Part shown: in pieces, positions 16,714 through 27,900 of the stretch
Layout: every line of letters begins with the position of its first letter
Numbering within the stretch: position 1 is the first letter of the stretch
Assembly (NCBI GenBank): GCA_964533945.1
Contig: CAZHPA010000019.1
Span: 1-33,041 of the forward strand
Length of the DNA: 33,041 nucleotides
Direction: 5' to 3'
Source of the DNA: CAZHPA01 sp964533945
Lineage (GTDB): Bacteria; Bacillota; Clostridia; Lachnospirales; WRBF01
Notes under the pieces: model-generated
What the model was told of the DNA's origin: nothing
What the model saw: only the letters and a program-made list of their open reading frames with translations
The model's database searches: none
Position numbers and translations under genes: made by a program

Positions 16714-17559
16714 TTATTCCACATTTTCATACCAACAACCTCTTATAAATGCCAATGCTGCTCCTGCCGATGTTGCATATTGAGAGTTTTCGGGAATTAT
16801 AAACTTAACGTTAGAAACATTTTCTAAAACTTTAAAAACATCATGGCATTGCGGAATTGCCGTTAAATTTCCAATTAAAACAACATCTTTAACGTTGTCG
16901 TTTTTAGTTGCAAAAATTGCGTTCATTCCAATAACTTGAAAAACCAAATTAAGTATTCCAAGCGCAATATCCCCTGTTTCTGCAATATCGCTTATTTTTC
17001 CAAAATTTGAAGCCGTTGTTTCGGGGGGCAAGCCGGGAAGTGCCGCCTTTGTAATATCGCCAACCATTAAATCTATATTTTTTAAATCACCTTCTGCTGC
17101 TTTTTTAATTATATTTTCAATACTTCTTATGTTAATCATTTTGCTTGCAAGCCCAATAATTGTTCCGCCGCCAACTCCTGTTCCGCCTATATGTTCAATT
17201 TTCTCTTTTTCGGCTCTAACAATAGAAGTCCCTGTACCCATACTAACGATTATTGCAGAGGAAAGTTGCGCCATATATAGCCCACCAAGCCCATTTGCCA
17301 AAAATTCTTCAACACGCCCTGTTGGAATTCCGTAAATAGGGCGGTCGATATAAGATGAACCAACGCCTGTTATCATTATTTTTTCTATTTTGGAAAGGTT
17401 AATTCTGTTTTGGTCAATAAATTTTCCAAATGCGCCGAACAATGAAGTAATTGGGTCGTTTGCTCTAACACGCATAGGCGTTACAATTTGGTTGTTGCTA
17501 AGCCCAACAATTTTTGTTGTACTTCCTCCAATATCAATTCCTATAGTTATATTATCCAT
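16714..17559 (-). CDS. coaW: Type II pantothenate kinase
   Basis: CoaW phosphorylates pantothenate with ATP, the first step of coenzyme A synthesis. The 281-residue protein has the ASKHA-type ATP-binding signature: DIGGSTTKIVGL (9-20), TGVGSSYIDRPIYGIPTGRVEEF (64-86), VSMGTGTSIV (105-114) and GGTGVGGGT (125-133). The C-terminal GNLTAIPQCHDVFKVLE and SAGAALAFI segments fit the Staphylococcus aureus-type (eukaryotic-like) enzyme, which is resistant to feedback by CoA. The length is close to the 267 residues of that enzyme. Start ATG has GAAAGGAA upstream. It is the first gene of the minus-strand cluster leading to ftsEX, with no terminator before the FliD-like gene. Confidence 0.9.
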   Translation of the reverse strand: MDNITIGIDIGGSTTKIVGLSNNQIVTPMRVRANDPITSLFGAFGKFIDQNRINLSKIEKIMITGVGSSYIDRPIYGIPTGRVEEFLANGLGGLYMAQLSSAIIVSMGTGTSIVRAEKEKIEHIGGTGVGGGTIIGLASKMINIRSIENIIKKAAEGDLKNIDLMVGDITKAALPGLPPETTASNFGKISDIAETGDIALGILNLVFQVIGMNAIFATKNDNVKDVVLIGNLTAIPQCHDVFKVLENVSNVKFIIPENSQYATSAGAALAFIRGCWYENVE

Positions 17560-17645
17560 TTAAATTTCCTTTCTAAATTTAATCTTATGTTTATGTATTT
17601 TTGCTTTATTTCTATATCTTTGTTCTACTTAATGTTTTGTTTAAG

Positions 17646-17663
17646 TTGATACTTTTGTGTCAA
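17646..17663. promoter_or_regulatory. Imperfect palindrome in a divergent intergenic region
   Basis: TTGATAC (17646-17652) and GTGTCAA (17657-17663) form an inverted repeat with one mismatch, between coaW (-) and the tocopherol-cyclase-like gene (+). TTGATA on the plus strand and TTGACA on the minus strand could be -35 boxes, but neither has a good -10 partner at 17 bp. It may be an operator; this is only a suggestion. Confidence 0.3.
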
Positions 17664-17694
17664 TATTTTAAATATACATTTAGAGGTGATTATA

Positions 17695-18597
17695 TTGTTT
17701 TCCTTTTTTAAGGGCTGGTATTTCAAGCATAGTTTTAAAGCCAAAAATCTAATATATACTTTTATTCCGGGAATTGCAATAGACGCAAACGGCAATAAGG
17801 TGGCTTTTTTGCAAGTTATTACTAAAGACAAATGCTATTATAAGCAATTTTCAGACATTTTTTACTGCGAAAAAAGCTTTTCAATATCAATAGGTAACAG
17901 CGTTTTTACACGCAATTTTTCCAAAATTAACATAGAAGACACCGATTTAAGTTTAAATGCAACATTTAAATATGGAAGTTTCACTCCCGTTAAAGCAAGC
18001 ATATATGCACCAAACATAATGGGGCCGTTTGCATACTTAAAGTTTTTAGAATGCAACCATAATGTTATTAGCGTTAACCATAAAGTTGACGGCGAAATTT
18101 TGCACAATGGCAAAGCAATTAGCCTTTCAGAAGGCAAAGGTTATATTGAGATGGACTGGGGGAAAACATTTCCTAAAAACTGGTTTTGGATACAGTGCAA
18201 CGACTTTGACAATTTAAATGGTTTTTTTAAGGATGAAACAAATGCAATGCTTGCCTTTGCAGATGTTCCGTTTTTAAAAGGTCGGTTTAACGGCGTTTTA
18301 GGCGTTTTCACAATAGAAGGCAAGCAAATTGTTGTTGCTTCGTACTATGGAGCTAAAGTTCAAATTTTATCGAAAAGCAACAACAGCATTCGTGTTTTGG
18401 TTTTGCAAGGCAAATACAAAATATTTATTGATGCAATTAAAACAAACGGCTTAACGCTAAAAGCCCCCGTTTTGGGGGAAATGACGAGAAATATTAAGGA
18501 AAGCGTTAACGCCAGCTTATATTTAAAAGTTATATACGGCAGCAAAGTTATTTATGAAAACGTAGGGGAAAATGCCGGGTTTGAAATTATATATTAA
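17695..18597 (+). CDS. Tocopherol cyclase-like beta-sandwich protein
   Basis: The start is TTG 17695, seven bases after an AGAGGTG binding site; a GTG at 17686 lies inside that site. This gives 300 residues. The central block GKGYIEMDWGKTFPKNWFWIQCNDF (147-171) matches the signature of the tocopherol-cyclase-like family, a carotenoid-hydroxylase-related lipocalin-like fold found in many Firmicutes that make no tocopherol. HGKF-like strands follow (AMLAFADVPFLKGRFNGVLG). No signal peptide is clear, although the first 25 residues are aromatic-rich. The bacterial members have no proven function, and lipid binding is only inferred from the fold. It is divergent from coaW and convergent with the CopZ-like gene, so probably a single-gene unit. 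Confidence 0.7.
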   Translation: MFSFFKGWYFKHSFKAKNLIYTFIPGIAIDANGNKVAFLQVITKDKCYYKQFSDIFYCEKSFSISIGNSVFTRNFSKINIEDTDLSLNATFKYGSFTPVKASIYAPNIMGPFAYLKFLECNHNVISVNHKVDGEILHNGKAISLSEGKGYIEMDWGKTFPKNWFWIQCNDFDNLNGFFKDETNAMLAFADVPFLKGRFNGVLGVFTIEGKQIVVASYYGAKVQILSKSNNSIRVLVLQGKYKIFIDAIKTNGLTLKAPVLGEMTRNIKESVNASLYLKVIYGSKVIYENVGENAGFEIIY

Positions 18598-18629
18598 TAC
18601 CCCCCCAAAAAAGCTTTTAGTTCAATTAA

Positions 18630-18824
18630 TTATAAAACATCAAAGCCCAAGCTTTCAATTTCATCTTTAACAACATCAAAGCTAACGTTTCCGTCGTGTT
18701 CGATAGTTACGGTTTTGTTTTCTAAACTAACACTAACAGAATTAATGCCGTTAATAGCCGACAAAGCTTTTTCAATAGATTGAACACAATGGGAACAAGA
18801 CATTCCCGAAACATTTAAAATCAT
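18630..18824 (-). CDS. copZ: Heavy-metal-associated (HMA) domain protein, CopZ-like
   Basis: This is a 64-residue ferredoxin-like HMA domain with the metal-binding loop GMSCSHC (Cys10 and Cys13), which binds Cu(I) or a similar soft metal and hands it to a P-type ATPase. Start is ATG 18822-18824, since AAAGGAG lies eight bases upstream; an in-frame GTG at 18833 falls within that binding site. The C-terminal ESLGFDV strand is typical. No copper ATPase or CsoR/CopY gene is next to it, so the metal is inferred from the family only. A TATAAT-type promoter lies just upstream. Confidence 0.88.
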   Translation of the reverse strand: MILNVSGMSCSHCVQSIEKALSAINGINSVSVSLENKTVTIEHDGNVSFDVVKDEIESLGFDVL

Positions 18825-18847
18825 TTTAAACACTCCTTTTTCTGCCT

Positions 18848-18856
18848 ATTATATCA
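18848..18856 (-). promoter_or_regulatory. Extended -10 promoter of the CopZ-like gene
   Basis: On the minus strand TGATATAAT is an extended -10 (TGnTATAAT). The region 17 bp upstream is T-rich and has no good -35, which extended -10 promoters can do without. It lies between the giant-gene terminator and the CopZ-like start. Confidence 0.55.
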
Positions 18857-18871
18857 CACAAATGCACATAA

Positions 18872-18897
18872 AAAAAGCCCCTTTTCAGGGGCTTTTT
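18872..18897 (-). terminator. Rho-independent terminator of the giant gene
   Basis: AAAAAGCCCCT (18872-18882) and AGGGGCTTTTT (18887-18897) form a perfect 11-bp stem with a four-base loop, 28 bp past the giant gene stop codon. It separates that gene from the CopZ-like gene. Confidence 0.93.
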
Positions 18898-18925
18898 CCA
18901 AACTAGCTTGCTAACCTATGTTAAC

Positions 18926-21900
18926 TTATGCTACATTAGCAACTTCTGCTTCTGTAGTTGTTTCTTCGTATGATGATTCGGTTTCAGAAGGTTGTTCTTC
19001 AGTTTCTGTAGTAGATTCTTCGGATTCTTCAGATTCTTCAGTAGAAGGAACTTCATATGAATCATCTTCTGTTGTTGTGTCTTCATCTTCAGTTATAGCG
19101 CTGTCTTCTTCATCTACAACTTCATCTTCAACAGCTTCTTCATCTTCTGTTACTTCTTCATCTGTTGCTTCATCTTCTGTTACTTCTTCATCTGTTACTT
19201 CATCTTCTACCACTTCTTCTTCAACAACATCTTGTTTAGGTGCTGTTTGAGGAGCAGAAGGCAATACAATTGCTTGATTTAAAGATTGACCAGAAGTTAT
19301 ATCTTTCCAAGCTTTATCAGTAGTGTCGAAGTATTGTTTATTAATTAATGAACGAGTACCAGATTCCGGAGCAAAAACAGTATATCTTTCGCCTCTTACT
19401 CCTGAGTCATCGCTTGTTTCAATGTCTTTATTTCGAACAGATATTAAAGTGTTATTTGCAGCTTGAGCAAGTATTCTGTTAACAAGTTTAATATAAGCAT
19501 TAGTACCTGTTAAAGTCATACCTGTTAAAGTACCAAAGTTAGCAACGTTTGGCACATTGTTATTTCCTGCCTCTGTGCTATGGAATATAAGAGCTGCAAA
19601 GTTATTTTCGCCTGCTGTAAGTGTATTGCCTGTAATATTATAGCTTGCTGTGTTGTTTTGAACTTCTTCAATTCCAAGTGCAGCATAAGAACCATAAATT
19701 TTGTTGTTTACAAGTTTGCCTGAACCTGAAAGTAAGCTATTTATTGAACGTGCATAAATACCGTATTTTCCAGCCTTAATAGTTGAATTTGTAATGTTTA
19801 CATGACTTTCAGTATCAACAAATATACCTTCTACTCCATCAATTGTACTAATTTCAATGTTGTCGGCTGTTAAAATAGCTTTTCCGTCAACAAGCATAGC
19901 AGCTTTATTATCTGCATCAACTTCTACTGCGTCGTTTTCACTACCAATATTAAGTGTAAGGTCATAAATAGTAACATTAATGGCATCGGCTGCACTACTA
20001 ACTTTAATACCCGCTTCAATACTATGACCGTTACCGTTAATTGTTAAGTTTTTGCTAATTTCAATTGGTGTTGCTTCAAGTGAATTTGCAACCATATTAA
20101 TTGTTGCACCATCTGTTGCAGCTTCAACAGCTAATGCAAGCGTCGTATATGGGTTGCCACCTATTTCTGCAACATGGTCTACAAATGGACTCCAAACAGT
20201 GCCGTTAAAGTATTCATATGCTGTAATTGCGTTATTAGCAACAGTATATTTTTCGCCAGCTTTAGTTGCGCTAACGCCCGGTGCTTTTTGAATTGTTACT
20301 TTGCCATTTGCAACTTGGGTTAATAATGCTCTAACAAATGCTGCATAGCCTGCTGTTTCGCTGCCGTCAACATCTGTTTTTGTTTGGCTTGTAGCTGTTC
20401 CAAAGCCTGCAATATTTGGTTTTTCAGTAGAGTAGAATATAGCAACTTTATAGCCATCAACAGAAGTATAGAATTTGTTGCCTGTAATACTTGCTGTTGG
20501 AGCCGTTGTGTCGTTGTTAATACCTTCAACAACAAACGCTTCTCTTTCCCCAACTATAGTGTTGTTTGTAATAGTTAAGCTAGCATCATATGCAACGTAA
20601 AGCCCACGTGCAAGGCTACCTGTTGCGGAAATTGTATTGTTGTTAATTGTAGCAGAAATAGCGTCGTTATCAACAAATATACCTTGAACTCCGGTAGCTG
20701 CTGTTGTAATATTACACTTTTCAACTGTTGCAGCTGCGCCGCTTGAAACAAAAATTACGGCACGGTCTCCGTTATTGCCTTCTGCAGCATGGCTTGTTTC
20801 TGCAATGTTAAAGTTTAGGTTGTTAATTGTTGCAGTTTCTTCAATTTTAATACCAACATTAATTGTTTTACCGTTACCGTTAATTGTAATGTCTCTGTCA
20901 ACTGGTATTGTAATGAATTTGTCGTCTGTTGTTGCTGCGCCGTTACCTTCTGTTGAATCTGCAATCATTTCAACTGTTGTTGCTGTATCATCTTCAATTG
21001 AGTCTATAGCATCTTGAAGCGTTGCATAAGCAGTAGTTCCAACTATTGCAACCGCATCAATTGCTTGCCATTCGCTGTCAAAGTAATATTTTGTAACATT
21101 ACCGTTAGCATTAACTTCATATTTTTCAGCGCTGTTTGTTGCATTTGATATTGTGATATTTCCGCCTTTTGCTTGAGCAATTAACATTTGAACAAGTCTA
21201 TCATATCCATTTGTACTTCCTGCTGCAAGTGAGTTTGAATTTGCAGTACCAAAGTTTGCAATAGCTGGAGCATCGCCTGCAACATTACCTTCGCCGCCAA
21301 AGAATATAGCAACTTTGTAGTTGTTTGCGTTAAACGTATTGCCGTAAATATTGTAAGCTGCAAAGCTGTTGTCAACATGTTCAATTGTCATAGCGTCATC
21401 TGCACCTGTAATTGTGTTGTTTACAATTGTTGCTGTTGTTGGGCTTCCTAAATAAATACCACTAGCAAGTGTTCCTGTTGCAGAAATAGTTGAATTTCTA
21501 ACTACAGTACGTCCTGCGCTGTTGTATATTAAAATACCTTGAACTCCGTTAGCTGTTGCTTCAACAGTAGCGTTATCAACTGTTAAGTTTGCACTTTCTT
21601 TAACGAATATAACAGCGTCGTTGTCGTCGCCTTCTACAGAGCCAGTTAATTTAAGGTTTTTAATTGTAACATTACCTGCTTCAACTTTAATACCTGCTGC
21701 AACTGAATATTTAGTAGCTGTACCATCAATTATAATTGACTTATTAACTATAATTTCTTCTGTTTCAGCTGAATTAGCAGTCATTGTAATTATTTCGCCG
21801 TCTTTTGCTGCTGCAACTGCCGCTTTAAGTGTTGTGTAATTATTTGTGCCAATTGTAGCTACGGTTGCGCCTTCAACTTTTACTATTGCTGTAGCAGTTT

Positions 21901-24900
21901 TTGTAACCAAACCTTGAGTTGCAGTTACTGTTAACGTATAGTTACCTGCTGTTGCACCTGTTGTATTAACAGTTACAGCTGCTGTATCTACGTTTGTTAA
22001 TGTTGGTAAAGTTCCTGTGCCTGTAATTGCCCAAGCATAAGTTACACCTGTAATAGTAGCATTTGAGATATTTTTAGCAGTTGCTGTAACAGTTCCATCG
22101 CCTGTTAATGTTGATTTGTCAACAGAAACAGAATGTAAGCTGTTGCCTCCGTTAATTTTAACGGTTTTTGCTTGTGCGCTTCCTGTTAAACCTGAAGTGC
22201 CAGTTACAGTTACACGGATAAACTTTAACAAGTCTGCTTCTTTAACTGTGTAAGTTGAAGCTGTGCCTGCTAATGCTGTCCAGCCTGTGCTTCCGTTATT
22301 GCTAATTTCCCATTTGAAAGTAAGTTTTGCAGCATCTGCAGCATTGTTATTATCAAGTATTGCGCCTGCTGTTAATACATTTCCTACTTCAATTGCTGGT
22401 GTACTTGTTGTTACATCTGTTTCGTCTATTTTTAATGTTGCGCTTACAATTTTAGAACCTTTAACGTCAAAGCTGCAATCATCTGCAGTTGTTCCGTCCA
22501 TGTTAACAACTTTTAAGTAGTAAGAACCCGAAGTTGTTATTGAAATTTCGTACTTATATTCTTTAGCGTTATTGTTAACACTTGCAAGTTTTACAGCTCC
22601 AATTGCATTACCATCAACTTTTAATTCAGAAGTTCCGTTAACTGCTGTTGGTAAAGTTTCAACAGTAACAGTCTTTTGACTTGGTGGTCTGCTAAGTATA
22701 AGGCTATCTATTTTAATGTTAGCGCTAGTTATAGGACCGCCTGTTGATGTAACAGTAATTACTTCGTCTGATTCAAGACCGTCAGCAGCTGCACTGCTAT
22801 CAACAACTATAGTTATATTTTGTTCAACTTTAAATGAGCAATCGTCAACAAAAGAACCGTCGTTGTTATTAACAAGCAAGTAGTAAGAGCCTACTTTGTC
22901 TAAGCTAATTGCATATGTTGTAGTTGGGTCTGCGTATGAATATGTTATTGAACCAATTGTTTCGCCATCTAATGTAATATCAGCAGGTGTTGCACCATCT
23001 GTTGGCAAAGCAATTGTAGCTTTTGTGTAGTTACCGTAAACAGTAGGAGCGTAATATAATTCAATATCGCCTACTTTTATATCTCCGCTAGCTACTGTTA
23101 TGTCAACAGTTTGACCATTAGCAAGTACATCGTTTGTTATATTATCTGTAACTAATGTTATAGTTGGCAATGTTTCACCCATTTTCAAGCCTGCTAATAC
23201 TATTTCAAATGGTGTTGCATTGCTTTCTCCTGCAACATTATAAAGTGTTCCGTTAAGCTTAAATGTACCGTCAGTTTCTGCAGAATCTTCAGTTACTGTA
23301 AATGTAGCAGTATATTTTTTGTCGCCAATTTTAGCAATAGTACCTTCTGTTGCTTCAGTTCCTAATGTAAGGCTGTTGCTTGCATTAGTTAAGTCGATTT
23401 CAACATTAGTTGTAAATGTAACAACAATACTGTCATCAGCAACAACATCGCCTGTAAATCCGCCTGCTAATGTTGCGCTTGTAACTGTTATTTCAGGTAA
23501 GTTTACGCCATAAACAACGTGCATAGCTGGTGATGGAGTGAAAGTTAAGCCATTGCCTGCTAAGCTAATGTCAAGTTTTATTCCGTCAACTGTTGCATAA
23601 TTTCCAAGTGTAAATGTTGTTGTGTAAGTATTTGCACTTCCTGTAATTGCACTACCTGTAATATTTATTTTTCCATCTTCGCTAACTAATTTAGCAATAG
23701 CGTCTGTTAAATCAGCAGTTGAAGTAAATGTTGCTGTAATTGTGTCAGTTGCTTTAGCATAAATTGCAGCGTTAGTAATTACTGCACCGCTATTATTTTG
23801 AATGCTTGTAAGAGTAACGCCTTGAAGGCTATTGTAAATAATTGTGCTTGTAAAAGTTCCTGTTGCAGTATTTCCTATTGTAGCTGCATTACCTGCTAAA
23901 TCTTTTGCAGTTATAACAACTTCAATTGCAGCTGCAGGAGTTGTAGTTAAGCTGTTAACATTTAAAATAGCAGTATAGCTATGAAGTTTTGTTATTCCAT
24001 TATAGTTTGAAGATAAACTATTAGGTGTTTTGCCGCCAATTGTAATATCAGATGCTGCTAATAGTGCATTTGAATTACCGTAAAGCGGTTCGCTAGAGTC
24101 AAATGTAAGCGTTAAAACGTCGCCGTCATATGCTACATTTGAAATTTTATTGTTTGTACTTAAATCAGCATTTAATATTTTAGCTTCGCTATCATATGTA
24201 ACTGCACCTGTTACGCCAGCACTCAAGTTGTTCCAAGTATCGCCTGTTACAACTGTTCCAAATTCGCCAATTGGTTTTAATGCAAATGTTATTGGCAATC
24301 CGTTTATAAATGTTCCGTTGTTGCCTACTGTAACTTCTGCTGTATACGTATATGGAGAAGCCGAGCCGCTAACTGCAGGTGTAATGTTAGTATCAGCAAT
24401 TGTAACATAGCTTGTTTTTCCATCAAACATTAATTTACCGCCTGTTGCTTTAAACGTTAATATTGCTTTATCACCGTCTTTAGCAAGTGCAATGTTTGCG
24501 TTGTTTGATTTAAAGTTAATGTCTGAAATTGTTATTGCTGGTACATCTTCAAAAGTAAGTACTGTTGTATTTGTTGGATTTGGTTTAAATCCTGATGTAA
24601 CTACAGAGCCGTTTTCGCAAACCAATTTAACGAATTGAGCAATTAATTTTTTGGTGGTTGCATTGTAGCCTGAACCTGAAACTGGTTTTTGCAAGCTGTT
24701 AACTGTTGCAACATAAGTATATTTTCCGCTGCCGTCTGGTTGAGTAACTCCTCTTTTAAGAGCTATTGTTGCTCTGTTTTTCATGTTTGTATTTGTGACG
24801 TCAACTTTACCGATATAAACTATGTTATCAGTCGAAGTAGTATTTAAGCGTTTAGTTGAAGTAAATTCAAACGAAACTGTATTTCCAACTATAGCATGTT

Positions 24901-27900
24901 TAGTTGTTGCGTTATTAGCTATGTTATTTGAATTAGCACTACCAGTTGAATATGTTATTTCGGCAACACCAAAATCGCCAACAATTTGTGGGTATAACAA
25001 TTCTTGCGAATCTACCTTGTAGCCTGATGTATCTTCTGCTGTTACTTTAATAGTAACGCTTATTTCTTTGTCAATGCTAAGACCTGCAAATTCATACTGT
25101 TCAAATTTCTTAGTAATTGTGTATTTTTTGCTTCCTGCAGATGTTTCAGCTATATCACTACCTGAAAGTTCAAACGTAGCGTTGCTTTCTGCTACTCCAT
25201 CACTAAATGTAATTACAGCTTTAGTTTTTGCTGGGTCTAATACTAATGTTTTATTTGATTCTACAGTAAGTACTAATTTATCAGCATCCGACATAAATAT
25301 TTGTCCGTCTTTTTCTTGTCTTTCGGTAGTTGTATCACCATCAAACACTTGAACATTTACGTCTATTTGTAAAACTGTTATATCAACTACTATGTTGTTA
25401 ATATTTCCTTTGCCTTCAGTCTTATCTTCAACGTCGACTGCTGCTAAAGAATAGTCAAATGCGTTTGTTTGACTAATTACAGCTGAACCATCAACTATAA
25501 TTGTAGCTTCATAGTTATGTTCGCCTGTAGTTTCTGTTACAGTTGCAGTTTGGCCGAATAATTTAATTGTACTTCCGTTAATGTCTAATTCTATATCTGT
25601 ACTAAATACTGCTTTTATTGTATCGTCTATTATTGCACAATAGTTATTGCTTGCATCTACAGTTTTGCCCTCTACTGAGAACGTTGGTGTTCCAGTTATT
25701 ATTGGAGCAGAATTGCTTATTGTCATTGAAACTTCTGTAAATGTTGGGTTAGTTAATGTTATGTTGCCAGTGTCTGTTCCTGTTCCGTAAGGAATTAAAA
25801 CATCGCCTGTAATTGCGTCTGCTGTAAAATCAGTGTCGCTAAAGTCGCCATCTACAAGTACTTTTCCGTAGATTAAAGTCTTGCTATTTGTTGCATCTAC
25901 GCCTCCGTAAGCTAAAGTTATTGTTTTAGAAGCTCCATCGCTAAGAACAACTGTGCTTCCTTCGCCTGTAACATCTTTATCAAATGTTAAACGAACTTGA
26001 ATTTCGTCTCTAACGCTTGCTGTAGCGCTTACTGCAAATGCGTTATCAGTTCCAATTTTTCCAATTTCAGCAGTTGTTACTTCAATTTGGTCTGCTGTAA
26101 AGCTAACTGCAGCTGATGTTTTGCCTGCGTATGTTGCTGTTACACTGTAGCTTGTTTCGCCGATATATTTAGTTGAAGTACCTGCGCCGCCTGCATCAAT
26201 TGCTAAAGTAACGCCTGTTTCATCTGCAAGAGTATAACTAGCTGTATCATCAGGGGCAGTTAAACCTGTACTGTAATCTACAGAAACTGTATAATTTTCA
26301 TCTGCACCATACACAAAACCGTCAATGCTATCACCAACTTTGAAATTTGTTGCGCTGCTTCCTGCAGTTAATGTTACTGATGTTGGTTCTGGGTTAGCAA
26401 CTGTTAAATCAACTTTTGTAAAGTTTTTATTAGCAGCTAAAAGTGTTGTGCTTGTTCCATCTACTGTAATGTCGCTTGTAATTGTTGCAACAGAATAGCT
26501 TCCTGAATAGTAGTTAGCAGTTTCGTTTTCATTAAATGGAATAACTCCGCTATAAACAACTTCATGTTTAGTTGAATCAGTTCCATTTTCTGTACTTGAA
26601 ACATTTTCAGGTAACAATGTAATTACTCTGCTTGTTGGGGCTTGTGTTGTTGTAAGAACTAATGTACTGCCTGTTGCATCAACAGGTTTATTAAATGCAA
26701 CTGTAACTTCAAATGTTTTTCCTGAAGTATAAGTAGTTTCAGTTGATGTAATTTCAGCGCCTGTTACTTTAACAGGTTCAACAGGGATACTTAAAGTAGC
26801 ATCTTCTACGCCTGCTGCTGTTATTGTAGCAATAATAGTTCCGCTATCTGCTGTAACTTTTCCGCCTTCTACGCCTTCTGCGCCATCAAAGGAAATTTCA
26901 TATTCATTAGTATCTAAAATTCTAGTAAATGTGGATTCAGGAACAGCTCTGTTCATTTGTGTTACATATCCCATTGTTCCTGTAACTGTAATGTCATTTA
27001 CTGTTAAATTAGTTACATCTTCGCCTGTTACAAACTTAAAGTCTTTGCTGCCTTCTGCAAGTGCTGCTGTAATTGATTTAAGTTCTCTAGGTGAAACGTT
27101 AATTGTAACCGTATCTTCACTTGCAAAATCTTTGCTAACTGTATAATTTGCAACAGAAGGATTAGTTGATTTTAAAGTAATATCTGTTCCGGTAATTGCA
27201 GTTGCAGTATATGCGCCTTCTGCAAGTTTTTTGTCTGTGTTATTTCCGTCTATTGTTCCTTTATAGCTTGCAACATAACCTTGTGTTACAACGCCGTCTT
27301 CGATAGTAATTTCTTGATTAATTCCGTCAACGAAATCTAATTCTACTAAAGTAACAGGGTCACTGTTTTCAATAACTATGCTAGTGCCTGTTAAGTTAAC
27401 TTCTCTTGTAAAGTAAACTTTAACTTCAACGTCTTGTGCAGAGTTATCTTGAACTGTATTTCCTGCAGTTCCTTCAATAATTAATTCAGTGTCTTCGATT
27501 TTTACATCTTTAGCTGTTACTGTTGCTGTATCAGATAATTCAGGGTCGCTATCTTTAAAAGTTGCTTTAATAGTTGCAGTAGTTACGTCATAGCCTGTAA
27601 CTGTTAATTCATATTTATCGCTATCAAGAACAAATCCGCCGTCACCATTTACATCTGTATTAGCTTTAACTATAAGTTCGCTTTGAAGTTCAACAGGTAT
27701 AGTGCTGTCGCCAACATAAATTTTATCATCTGCATCATTGCTAGCAGTTAAAGTTATGTTTGTAATTGGTTCTTCTTCAATTGTAAGAGAAACTGGAGTA
27801 AACGCTTTATTTGTAGCAGATACTGCTGTATTTAAGTGTTGAATTTTTGGCGTTACTTGCCCTATTACGTTATCAATTGCTATTGCTGTAAATATTCCTG

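Noticed and set aside
18918..19250. Plus-strand Ser/Val-rich frame opposite the acidic tail
   Set aside because: It is the mirror of the repetitive GAA/GAT codons on the other strand; it has no binding site and no independent support.
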